This document shows, one piece after another, positions 9,435 through 16,508 of a stretch of 64,000 nucleotides of DNA. Position numbers and translations under genes: made by a program. The stretch spans positions 1 through 64,000 of the forward strand of contig CAMLHZ010000003.1 in NCBI GenBank assembly GCA_946480085.1, written 5' to 3'. The stretch is from an uncultured Flavobacteriales bacterium (GTDB lineage: Bacteria; Bacteroidota; Bacteroidia; Flavobacteriales; Crocinitomicaceae). Each line of letters begins with the position of its first letter. Position 1 is the first letter of the stretch. The notes under the pieces were generated by a model. It did not search any database, had not been told where the DNA came from, and worked only from the letters and a program-made list of their open reading frames with translations.

Positions 9435-10898
9435 TTATCGCTTCAAAATCCTCGATTTCTTGTCAAAAATCCCATTCTCTTTTTCTCCCAAGTAACCTGG
9501 AAAACTGATATTCTCCACCATTATCTCAAGATCGATACATTCAATGATGGAATACTCCTCCTTACTTTCAAAGCTATTGGAATATGCAAAAACCAATTCT
9601 AATTTTCCGTCGTTGTCTATATCTGCAACGCTTGGAGTGCTTGAATAACATATTCCTGAACGAATTGCACCATAATATCCCTGGTACATGGTTTTGAAAT
9701 CGATAATTTCCAATTGATTCGTCACTTCGTTGGTTTCCGGATTGAAATAATTTCGGAGATAGACTGCTTCGTCCTGTAAATCACCAGTCACATCTATGGC
9801 TAATGCCGACGCAAATTGGGAAAGGGCTAAAGTATCGGTGTAAATTATGGTTCCCAGTTTTCCGTCGATCAAATGTGAAGTGAAATGATCGTAATTGGGA
9901 AAAGTTCCGTGAGCCATAAACACAAAAACATCCGGAATGTCGTCATTAGTGAAAAACCCAACTGTTGGAGCTGTATAGCCTTCATAACCTGGAAAAGAAT
10001 GCGACCAAATAGTGTTATGTGTCAGCGCATCATAAGCGGCAATTTTACCACTCATTCTGGAATTAATGATATCCAATTTACCATCGGCATTCAAATCTGC
10101 CATGATGGAATTTACGATGAATCCTTTCTCATCATCGGTGGTAATTATACGCGCATTGTTGAGTTCATTTTTCTTCAATTCTTCGAGAGAAGTTTCCCAT
10201 AACTTTCCATCCACGGCTTCACCACCGGTACCGAAAATGATGTTCGGGTTTTCCTTTCCGTTGTTGTAATTGAGGTGCGGAGCATAATAGATTTCACGTT
10301 CATGTGGAACCTGTACTTCAACTAATTTCTCGCCCGTTTTTCCGCTTACGATCCAGATGTTACCTTGCGGTCGATTTTTTTGATTTGCCTTTGCGAAAGC
10401 ATCACCACCATTCGCAACCAAGAGGTCTTGAAATCCATCGCTATTTTGATCATCCAGCCATTGCGTTGTAAAGAAATTGAAAACTCCTGCCTCGCGCGAA
10501 TCTGCTAATCCTTTTGTCCAGTATTGCCAAATGATCTTTCCGGAAGAACCATCAATAGCATACATTGCCGCATTTCTGCCGCCAATAAAAACATCCGGAA
10601 TCTTATCTCCCGAAATATCCTGAAACAAAGCACTGGTATAGATTTGAGTTGGAACACTCACTTTCCAAAGTATATTTCCGTTTTGACCGTTAATAGCCAC
10701 AACTCCATTTGATGTTTTGTTGAATTCGTTCCCGGCGCCAATCACAATATCTTGAATCTGGTCGTTGTTCAAATCAACAAATCGAGGGGAAGAAAACACC
10801 ATTGTAGAATCCAGTTTTGTCGACCATTCCCAGCATTGCGAATAACAAACATTCCAAAAGGATATAAAGCAAACTGTAACTGCGAAAAGGATTTTCAT
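9435..10898 (-). CDS. Secreted beta-propeller protein with PQQ-like/FG-GAP repeats
   Basis: 487 residues; signal peptide ends near NVCYSQ. The chain is built of repeats alternating a calcium-loop motif (DLNNDQIQDIVIG, DISGDKIPDVFIG, DLNADGKLDIINS, DIDNDGKLELVFA) with PQQ-propeller strands of the form INGQNGNILWKV and IDGSSGKIIWQY. This predicts a calcium-stabilised propeller outside the cytoplasm. No T9SS C-terminal domain is obvious. A protein of the same architecture is encoded at 27613-28929. The ligand or enzymatic role is unknown; PQQ binding should not be assumed, because these repeats often lack it. Confidence 0.85.
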   Translation of the reverse strand: MKILFAVTVCFISFWNVCYSQCWEWSTKLDSTMVFSSPRFVDLNNDQIQDIVIGAGNEFNKTSNGVVAINGQNGNILWKVSVPTQIYTSALFQDISGDKIPDVFIGGRNAAMYAIDGSSGKIIWQYWTKGLADSREAGVFNFFTTQWLDDQNSDGFQDLLVANGGDAFAKANQKNRPQGNIWIVSGKTGEKLVEVQVPHEREIYYAPHLNYNNGKENPNIIFGTGGEAVDGKLWETSLEELKKNELNNARIITTDDEKGFIVNSIMADLNADGKLDIINSRMSGKIAAYDALTHNTIWSHSFPGYEGYTAPTVGFFTNDDIPDVFVFMAHGTFPNYDHFTSHLIDGKLGTIIYTDTLALSQFASALAIDVTGDLQDEAVYLRNYFNPETNEVTNQLEIIDFKTMYQGYYGAIRSGICYSSTPSVADIDNDGKLELVFAYSNSFESKEEYSIIECIDLEIMVENISFPGYLGEKENGIFDKKSRILKR

Positions 10899-10970
10899 AA
10901 GTAATGAGTAATCTTCAAAGTTACTTTTTTAGATGATTAAATTTAGTTCGTGTTCTGCTTACTCAATATT

Positions 10971-11035
10971 TGCGTCCTTCTTTGCTCCTTCGCTGTAGCT
11001 TCGGCGTAAGTGTTCTTTGCGTTTTTATTCAAGCA
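10971..11035. repeat. Degenerate intergenic repeat (TTTGCGT/CCTTC words)
   Basis: Quasi-periodic text TTTGCGTCCTTCTTTGCTCC ... TGTTCTTTGCGTTTTT with a central GCTGTAGCTTCGGC. It resembles the other word-repeat elements of the window and lies between two minus-strand envelope genes. Low information; noted for the repeat survey. Confidence 0.45.
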
Positions 11036-11045
11036 TTTCTTTGCT

Positions 11046-12110
11046 TTAAAACGATTCCCCGAAGCTGATATAAAAACCATTCTGACCGTCAGCTCCAACT
11101 GCATAGTCAAAACGAAGTGAAGTATTTTCTTTTTTGTCGACCAGAAACCGCAGACCTAAACCTGCATTTGGCTTAAAATAATTGTTGTTCCAATTTTTAA
11201 GCGAAGGATAAACCAAAGACGTTCCACCAAAAAAGGAAAGTCCAACACGCCAAAACAGCTTCATCCGGTATTCTGCCTGAATAGTGGAAATGTTTTTGTC
11301 TCTGAATCGACCGTAGAAATAACCTCTTGCCACCTTATCGCCGCCAAATAATGCGTAATCGAAATAAGCAGGATTTCCAATCGTCGAAAGTTGTAAAAAC
11401 CGCGTTGATAAAGAGTGATTCCATTTTCGCCATGGCTTGAAATACTTGCGATAATCGAAACTGATTTGACCGTAATTGGATGAGCTGAAATTTTGAGTGA
11501 GTTCCAATTCAGCGTAATAACCAGAAGTTGGAGTAAGTAGGTTGTTTCGTTTGTCATTCAGCAAGATTCCGCTCACTCCGAATGTGTTTCTATCTGCCAA
11601 TTCTGAGAAAATTTGTGCTGAAGTATCCGAAATCAGAATGGTACGCGAATAGTCGAAATAACGAATTCCACCACCCAGAAACAACTGGTTTTTAAGTTTT
11701 CGCAATAAATTGATTTCTGTCTTTATGCGATTGGTTTGAAACTGTTGAAGATCTTCTTGTTTGCTTTCTGGACCAATGCCAAAATAACTATCCGGATATT
11801 TCGAAAAATGGAGAAGTCCATGTGTAAACCACTTTTCTTCTTTGAAAAAATAGTTCCAATCCGATTCCAGAATAATCTGTTTCTTCCAGGTGTAATTGAA
11901 TTCCAACTTGGCATTGGATGACCGTGTACTATCGTTGTAAAAGTCGAACGTGAAAAGCGAAACGGCTCCAACGTAAGTGCTCGTTTCAGGGGCGTATCCA
12001 AATGCAGGAACCGGAAGTACACCAACTTTTCGGTGGTGAGTTGAGTCGTTTTGGGACCAACTTGTGATCCCAAAACAACAACTAAATATCAATAAATTTA
12101 AAAAGCGCAA
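11046..12110 (-). CDS. Omp85/BamA-like outer-membrane barrel (surface antigen D15 domain)
   Basis: 354 residues; signal peptide MRFLNLLIFSCCFGITSWSQ. The C-terminal region carries ALFGGDKVARGYFYGRFRDK, matching the RGY/GRFRD signature of the Omp85 barrel, followed by AEYRMKLFWRVGLSFFGGTS and a terminal Phe (GESF). No POTRA domains are evident: the chain goes almost directly from the signal peptide to the barrel, so this is a short Omp85-like protein rather than BamA itself. A role in outer-membrane transport or assembly is likely but unproven. It ends 7 bp past the end of dapD on the same strand, so the two genes probably share a transcript. Confidence 0.85.
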   Translation of the reverse strand: MRFLNLLIFSCCFGITSWSQNDSTHHRKVGVLPVPAFGYAPETSTYVGAVSLFTFDFYNDSTRSSNAKLEFNYTWKKQIILESDWNYFFKEEKWFTHGLLHFSKYPDSYFGIGPESKQEDLQQFQTNRIKTEINLLRKLKNQLFLGGGIRYFDYSRTILISDTSAQIFSELADRNTFGVSGILLNDKRNNLLTPTSGYYAELELTQNFSSSNYGQISFDYRKYFKPWRKWNHSLSTRFLQLSTIGNPAYFDYALFGGDKVARGYFYGRFRDKNISTIQAEYRMKLFWRVGLSFFGGTSLVYPSLKNWNNNYFKPNAGLGLRFLVDKKENTSLRFDYAVGADGQNGFYISFGESF

Positions 12111-12116
12111 TTTCGT

Positions 12117-12926
12117 TTAAACCGCTACGTTGTGCTCTCTTAAAGCGTCGTTCAAGCTTGTTTTTAAGTCGGTTGAAGCCTTACGTTTTCCTATGATCAA
12201 AGCGCATGGAACCTGATAATCTCCCGCGGGGAATGATTTTGTATAAGATCCTGGAATAACAACGGAACGTTCCGGAACATAACCTTTCATTTCAACTGGT
12301 TCAGCACCTGTTACGTCAATGATCTTTGTTGACATCGTCAAACAAACATTTGCACCAAGAACAGCTTCTCTTCCAACGCGAACACCTTCAACAACAATAC
12401 AACGTGAGCCGATGAAAGCATCGTCTTCGATAATTACCGGAGCAGCTTGTAATGGTTCCAAAACACCACCAATTCCAACACCACCACTCAAGTGAACATT
12501 TTTACCAATTTGAGCACAAGAACCCACTGTTGCCCAAGTGTCGACCATTGTTCCTGAATCAACATAAGCTCCAATATTGATATAAGAAGGCATCATAATT
12601 ACTCCAGGGGCAACAAAAGCCCCATAACGTGCAACAGCATGTGGAACAACGCGAACACCAAGTTCAGCATAGTTCTTTTTCAACGCCATTTTATCGTGAA
12701 ATTCAAACGGACCAACTTCAATCGTTTCCATCTTACGAATAGGGAAATACATCACAACAGCTTTCTTTACCCACTCGTTCACTTGCCATGTTCCATCATC
12801 ATTTGGTTCTGCAACACGCAATCTTCCTTTATCAATTTCTTCGATTACATGTTCAATTGCTTCACGAGTTTCTACTTTATCCAATAAACTTCTGTCGTCC
12901 CAAGCCGCTTCTATGATTGATCTCAT
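12117..12926 (-). CDS. dapD: 2,3,4,5-tetrahydropyridine-2,6-dicarboxylate N-succinyltransferase
   Basis: 269 residues from MRSIIEAAWDDRSLLD, close to the family's 270-275. It uses succinyl-CoA to acylate tetrahydrodipicolinate on the lysine/meso-diaminopimelate pathway. The N-terminal helical part is followed by a left-handed beta-helix of hexapeptide repeats (GVIMMPSYINIGAYVDSGTM, VGSCAQIGKNVHLSGGVGIG). The frame stays open 15 codons upstream, but homologues start at MRSII and a TAnnTTTG promoter box lies just before it on the minus strand, so I prefer this start. The adjacent gene downstream is an Omp85-like barrel. Confidence 0.96.
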   Translation of the reverse strand: MRSIIEAAWDDRSLLDKVETREAIEHVIEEIDKGRLRVAEPNDDGTWQVNEWVKKAVVMYFPIRKMETIEVGPFEFHDKMALKKNYAELGVRVVPHAVARYGAFVAPGVIMMPSYINIGAYVDSGTMVDTWATVGSCAQIGKNVHLSGGVGIGGVLEPLQAAPVIIEDDAFIGSRCIVVEGVRVGREAVLGANVCLTMSTKIIDVTGAEPVEMKGYVPERSVVIPGSYTKSFPAGDYQVPCALIIGKRKASTDLKTSLNDALREHNVAV

Positions 12927-12942
12927 TTGTTCAAAATTTTTC

Positions 12943-12971
12943 CAAAAATACAACCAATTACCAATTGCCAA
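12943..12971 (-). promoter_or_regulatory. Bacteroidota-type promoter for dapD
   Basis: Read on the minus strand: TTG, 18 bases, then TATTTTTG, matching the TTG/TAnnTTTG pattern. The box ends about 16 bases before the chosen dapD start, implying a short leader. Confidence 0.55.
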
Positions 12972-13068
12972 TTATGAATTACGAATTACCGATGACAAAT
13001 TGTCCAGAGAAACTAAAGTTCAGCTGAGTTAAAAGCCATTTGTAATTAGTAATTTGGCACTTGTAATT
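12951..13068. repeat. Degenerate inverted repeat of ATTACGAATTAC words
   Basis: The left part reads ACCAATTACCAATTGCCAAT then TATGAATTACGAATTACC; the right part TTTGTAATTAGTAATTTGGC and CTTGTAATT is its approximate reverse complement. It fills the divergent gap between dapD and ruvX and overlaps the dapD promoter. Related word clusters occur near 28931-29015, 50714-50760 and 51896-51931. Confidence 0.6.
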
Positions 13069-13476
13069 ATGAAAGTTCTCGCTATAGATTTTGGATTAAA
13101 ACGCACTGGCTTGGCGCTGTCAGATGATAGCAGGACTTTTGCGTTCGGATTGAAAACCGTTGAAAGTAAAAACTTGATGCAGGAGCTGAAGCAATTGGTG
13201 GTAAAGGAAAAGATCTCAACCATTGTAATCGGTGAACCGAAACGTCTTGATACTTCTGATTCTCACATTACCGAAAATGTTCGTTTGCTAAAACAAGCTT
13301 TAGAAAAGGAATTCCCTTTGCTGAAAATTCATCTTATTGACGAACGTTTCACCTCAAAAATGGCATCCGCTGCAATTGCTCAAAGTGGTTTAAAAAAATC
13401 CGATCGTCAAAATAAAGGTTTGATTGATGAGGTGAGTGCGACAATCATACTCCAGGACTTTCTTCAGAATCTATAG
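13069..13476 (+). CDS. ruvX: YqgF/RuvX family Holliday-junction-resolvase-like nuclease
   Basis: 135 residues from MKVLAIDFG, the family size. The RNase H-like fold is evident: VLAIDFGLKRTGLALSDD with the first catalytic Asp at residue 6, VIGEPKRLD, LIDERFTSKMA, and the C-terminal DEVSATIILQDFL. In bacteria the family acts in pre-16S rRNA 5'-end maturation and has been proposed to cut recombination intermediates. The frame extends five codons upstream within an intergenic repeat; the later ATG matches the family start. It is divergent from dapD and followed by def on the same strand. Confidence 0.93.
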   Translation: MKVLAIDFGLKRTGLALSDDSRTFAFGLKTVESKNLMQELKQLVVKEKISTIVIGEPKRLDTSDSHITENVRLLKQALEKEFPLLKIHLIDERFTSKMASAAIAQSGLKKSDRQNKGLIDEVSATIILQDFLQNL

Positions 13477-13551
13477 CTGAATCGACGTGAATCACTTAAA
13501 ATTGTAAAGGTGGCTGAGTGGAGTTGAAGTCACATTCTCAAGTCATTTTAC

Positions 13552-13559
13552 TAATTTTG
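13552..13559 (+). promoter_or_regulatory. TAATTTTG -7 box upstream of def
   Basis: An exact TAnnTTTG match ending 17 bases before the def ATG. A TTG lies 25 bases further upstream (13524-13526), slightly long spacing. It suggests def has its own promoter, serving also the lipoprotein gene behind it. Confidence 0.55.
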
Positions 13560-13576
13560 CAAAAAACAAAACAAAA

Positions 13577-14167
13577 ATGATTCTTCCAATCGTAGCATAC
13601 GGTGACCCAGTTCTAAAAAAAGAAGCCGAAGATATTGATAACAAGTATCCGGAGTTAAAGAAATTGATTGCGGATATGTTTGAAACGATGTATGAAGCAT
13701 CTGGCGTTGGTTTAGCAGCGCCTCAAATTGGGAAATCGATCAGAATGTTTATTGTGGACGCAACTCCATTTGCTGAAGTTGACGAAGACGAGGAAGAAGA
13801 TCCGCTTGCTGAAGGTTGTGATGGATTCAAAAAGGTTTTCATTAATCCAATTATCGAAGAAGAATCTGGTGAACCTTGGGGTTTTGCAGAAGGTTGTTTA
13901 AGCATTCCGAAAATCAGAGAAGAAGTTTTCCGTAAACCAACTATCAAAATCTCCTATTATGATGAGAAATGGAATTTTCATGAAGAAGAATATGACGGTT
14001 ACAGAGCCCGGATTATTCAACATGAATATGATCACATTGAAGGAATTTTGTTTACCGACCATCTTTCTGTCTTAAAGAAACGTTTATTGCAAAAGCGACT
14101 GTCGAATATTTCTCAGGGAATAATCAATGTTGCGTACAAAATGAAATTTCCAATTAAAAAAAGATAA
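13577..14167 (+). CDS. def: Peptide deformylase
   Basis: 196 residues. The three signature motifs are present: GVGLAAPQIG, EGCLSIP (metal-binding Cys) and QHEYDHIEG (two metal-binding His and the catalytic Glu). It removes the formyl group from nascent N-terminal methionines. An acidic insertion (EVDEDEEEDPLAEG) lies between the first two motifs; an insertion of this type is common in Bacteroidota enzymes. The stop is one base from the ATG of the next lipoprotein gene, so the pair is translationally coupled. Confidence 0.97.
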   Translation: MILPIVAYGDPVLKKEAEDIDNKYPELKKLIADMFETMYEASGVGLAAPQIGKSIRMFIVDATPFAEVDEDEEEDPLAEGCDGFKKVFINPIIEEESGEPWGFAEGCLSIPKIREEVFRKPTIKISYYDEKWNFHEEEYDGYRARIIQHEYDHIEGILFTDHLSVLKKRLLQKRLSNISQGIINVAYKMKFPIKKR

Positions 14168-14168
14168 T

Positions 14169-14705
14169 ATGCGTTTAATACTCATTGCCTTTGTGGGCTT
14201 GTGTTTGGTTTCTTGCGGTGGCGGTAAGAATAAACAAACAAAAGAAGAGTTAATTGAGGCTTTTGAACAGTATGAAGATTCCATCAAATCTGACGCTTCT
14301 CAGATAGTAGACACGAAGAAAGGTGTTGAATACGCCGAAAAATGTTTGGAAATTGCGCATAGCTTTCCAAATGACAAAGAGGCTCCAAAGTACATGGATA
14401 AAGCCCACATGATTTTTTCAGGACTTGCTTTACATGCCCGCTCAGCTCAATTGGCAGATAGTATTATTGCGGTTTATCCACTCTATGAAAATAGAGCAAT
14501 GGTTTTACAATCGGCAGCAACTACTTATGATATGTTTCTTCTGCCCAGAAAGAAAGATAAAGTGAAAAAGTATTATGAAATGCTGTTGAAGGAAAATCCA
14601 AAAATGCCAGCCGAGCAACGAAAAGACATTGAATACCGTTTAGCTCATATCGATCTTACATTTGAGGAAATGATTGAACTTCAACAATCCAAAAAGCCCG
14701 CATAG
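14169..14705 (+). CDS. Lipoprotein, helical (TPR-like), unknown function
   Basis: 178 residues. The signal sequence ends in CLVSC (Cys16), followed by GGGKNKQ. The mature part is helical, with segments such as EYAEKCLEIAHSFPNDKEAP that resemble tetratricopeptide spacing (AEKCLEIAHSFPND, YYEMLLKENPKMP). Co-transcribed with def, with one base between the genes. Its role is unknown; a protein-interaction lipoprotein is the safest description. Confidence 0.75.
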   Translation: MRLILIAFVGLCLVSCGGGKNKQTKEELIEAFEQYEDSIKSDASQIVDTKKGVEYAEKCLEIAHSFPNDKEAPKYMDKAHMIFSGLALHARSAQLADSIIAVYPLYENRAMVLQSAATTYDMFLLPRKKDKVKKYYEMLLKENPKMPAEQRKDIEYRLAHIDLTFEEMIELQQSKKPA

Positions 14706-14775
14706 CTGTGGCATGGTTTTAGTTAACGATGTGTTAATCAATTCTCAGAATAGAGATTTAAAAGAAAACATATTT

Positions 14776-14783
14776 TATATTTG
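14776..14783 (+). promoter_or_regulatory. TATATTTG -7 box upstream of the first DUF1573 gene
   Basis: Exact TAnnTTTG match 24 bases before the ATG. No clear TTG at the ideal spacing. Further up, GTTAACGATGTGTTAA resembles GTTAATGATCTGTTAA upstream of the third DUF1573 gene, suggesting a shared control region. Confidence 0.45.
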
Positions 14784-14807
14784 ATTTGTTATTAAAAAAG
14801 ATTTACA

Positions 14808-15266
14808 ATGAAGAAGTTACTTTTCACAGCATTATTAGCCTTGACTGGCGTAGCAGCAGGATCTCACGCAACTGCTCAACAAGTAGTAGGCGCACAAGCA
14901 GGTGCTAAAATTGAATTTTCTAAAGACGTTCACGACTACGGTAATGTTAAATTCGGTGGTAATGGTGTGTGTACTTTTACATTCAAAAATACAGGTACTG
15001 AGCCTTTGATTATTTCTCAGGCAAAAGGTTCTTGTGGATGTACAGTTCCTGAGTGGACAACTGATCCAATTGCACCAGGAGAAACTGGAACGATTACAGT
15101 AAAGTACAACACAGAAAAAGTTGGTCCAATCAACAAAAGCGTAACAGTTATGTCAAACGCTGCTAACGAGCCAACAAAAGTTTTAAAAATTACAGGAAAC
15201 GTTGCTCCTGCACCAGAAGGTACAAGCCCAGTGAATAACTCTGGAGCGCCTACAATTGGGCAGTAA
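14808..15266 (+). CDS. Exported DUF1573 domain protein (1 of 3)
   Basis: 152 residues; signal peptide ends near SHATAQQ. The DUF1573 (ASPM/SPD-2/Hydin-like immunoglobulin) fold is recognisable: FSKDVHDYGNVKFGGNGVCT, then NTGTEPLIISQAKGSCGCTV with its CGC pair, then the strand VKYNTEKVGPINKSVTVMSN. The family is secreted or periplasmic in Bacteroidota; its molecular role is not established. The tail ends in EGTSPVNNSGAPTIGQ. The stop overlaps the start of the next gene (TAATG), and a close paralogue lies at 15932-16378. Confidence 0.88.
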   Translation: MKKLLFTALLALTGVAAGSHATAQQVVGAQAGAKIEFSKDVHDYGNVKFGGNGVCTFTFKNTGTEPLIISQAKGSCGCTVPEWTTDPIAPGETGTITVKYNTEKVGPINKSVTVMSNAANEPTKVLKITGNVAPAPEGTSPVNNSGAPTIGQ

Positions 15267-15640
15267 TGAAAACGACTCTTGTCTTAATAACATTAATGTT
15301 TACCGCCCTTGGCTTCGGTCAAGCGGCGGTTTTTTATGCTCCTGAAAAAACGCACAAATTCCCTACAACCGTTGAAGGTCCCGTTCTCGAGCATTACTTC
15401 GTAATTACCAATACCGGAAAATCACCACTAATCATTACCGAAGCAAAAGTTTCTTGTCCCTGCACAAAAGTTACTTTCCCAGATACCTTGGCGCCAGGAG
15501 CCACGGATTCCATTCTTGTCACCTTCGAAACAAAGGGAACGTTTTACCAGCAAGATCGCAAGATCATTCTTTTTACCAATACCAAGAAAGGTGTTGAACA
15601 ATTGCGCTTTAAGGTTTTTGTCAATCCAAAGGAGGAATAG
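15266..15640 (+). CDS. Exported DUF1573 domain protein (2 of 3)
   Basis: 124 residues; a signal peptide of about 18 residues (ends GFGQA). Single DUF1573 domain: HYFVITNTGKSPLIITEAKV, then SCPCTKVTFPDTLAPGATDS with the conserved CPC. More diverged than the two flanking paralogues and lacking their EGTSPV tail. It starts on the last base of the previous stop codon, so it is translated from the same message. Confidence 0.87.
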   Translation: MKTTLVLITLMFTALGFGQAAVFYAPEKTHKFPTTVEGPVLEHYFVITNTGKSPLIITEAKVSCPCTKVTFPDTLAPGATDSILVTFETKGTFYQQDRKIILFTNTKKGVEQLRFKVFVNPKEE

Positions 15641-15931
15641 TTCCTTTCCTGTATCTTTCTCGATACAAATCTCTCATTCTTCGAGATTCACTCGAAATGA
15701 CACAGGTTTAAGTCTTTCTCTCTCCTATTTTATCGGCAGACTCTTTCCTAGTCTGAATTCTTCAAAAAGCAAATTTTTTGTGAACACCAAATCACGATTT
15801 TAAGACTTCCTTAACGCTTTCCAATCGTTAATTAACAGCTATTTATGATTTGGGTTAATGATCTGTTAAGCCTTGATTTTATTGAATTTTGAGATTCTAT
15901 CTTGCACTCATTAATCTCAAAATAGTTACTT
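15641..15931. other. Gene-free stretch upstream of the third DUF1573 gene
   Basis: About 290 bp without a convincing gene. It contains TTCTCGATACAAATCTCTCA followed by TTCTTCGAGATTCACTCGAA, a degenerate version of the TCTCGACTCCGCTCGA repeat words at 20892-20977, and GTTAATGATCTGTTAA near 15856-15871, resembling the region upstream of the first DUF1573 gene. Confidence 0.5.
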
Positions 15932-16378
15932 ATGAAAACGAAAATGACCTTGTTTTTTCTGATTGCATTTACGTGCTTCGGAATACAAAATGCAAATGCT
16001 CAGGAGGTGAAATCAGGAGCAAAAATTTCGGCTAACAAAGAAATTCACGATTATGGTTCCATTAAAGCTGGTTCTAATGGTGTTTGTGAATTTGTAATCA
16101 AAAATGAAGGGACAGAACCTCTTGTTCTGGCTACTGTTAAAGGTTCATGTCAATGTACAGTTCCATCTTGGCCAACGGAACCAATTGCTCCAGGTGAATC
16201 AGCGATAATAAGCGTTAAGTACAATACCGAAAATGTTGGTCCCATCAACAAAACCGTTACCATAACTTCTAATGCTGTGAATGAGCCAATTAAGGTTTTA
16301 CGGATTTCGGGAAATGTTCTGCCGAAAGATGAAGGAACTTCTCCTGTAACTAATTCAGGTCCGGTAGTTGGTCACTAG
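15932..16378 (+). CDS. Exported DUF1573 domain protein (3 of 3)
   Basis: 148 residues; signal peptide ends near NANAQ. A clear paralogue of the protein at 14808: KEIHDYGSIKAGSNGVCEFV, GSCQCTVPSWPTEPIAPGES, VKYNTENVGPINKTVTITSN and the tail DEGTSPVTNSGPVVGH. It has its own upstream region and is followed by a terminator, so it is probably a separate transcription unit derived by duplication of the first gene. The middle residue of the CxC pair differs (CGC against CQC). Confidence 0.88.
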   Translation: MKTKMTLFFLIAFTCFGIQNANAQEVKSGAKISANKEIHDYGSIKAGSNGVCEFVIKNEGTEPLVLATVKGSCQCTVPSWPTEPIAPGESAIISVKYNTENVGPINKTVTITSNAVNEPIKVLRISGNVLPKDEGTSPVTNSGPVVGH

Positions 16379-16418
16379 TTTGTAATCAGATTTAACAAAA
16401 TGCTGAAAAGCTTTCAAG

Positions 16419-16457
16419 AAAAGCTCCTAGTTTTCAACAAGGGGCTTTTTCTTTTTA
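16419..16457 (+). terminator. Intrinsic terminator after the third DUF1573 gene
   Basis: AAAAGCTCCT pairs with AGGGGCTTTT (one G-T wobble), followed by TTCTTTTT. It separates the DUF1573 gene from dnaE. Confidence 0.8.
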
Positions 16458-16508
16458 GCGATATCCAACTCCTTTGCGTAACTTTATTCTTCAATTTTTT
16501 CAGCACAC

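Noticed and set aside
9360..9602. 80-codon plus-strand frame across the repeat cluster at 9252-9407
   Set aside because: Starts inside the repeat words and continues antisense into the propeller gene.
12927..12971. 15-codon extension upstream of dapD
   Set aside because: The family starts at MRSIIEAAW, and the extension overlaps a promoter box and an intergenic repeat.
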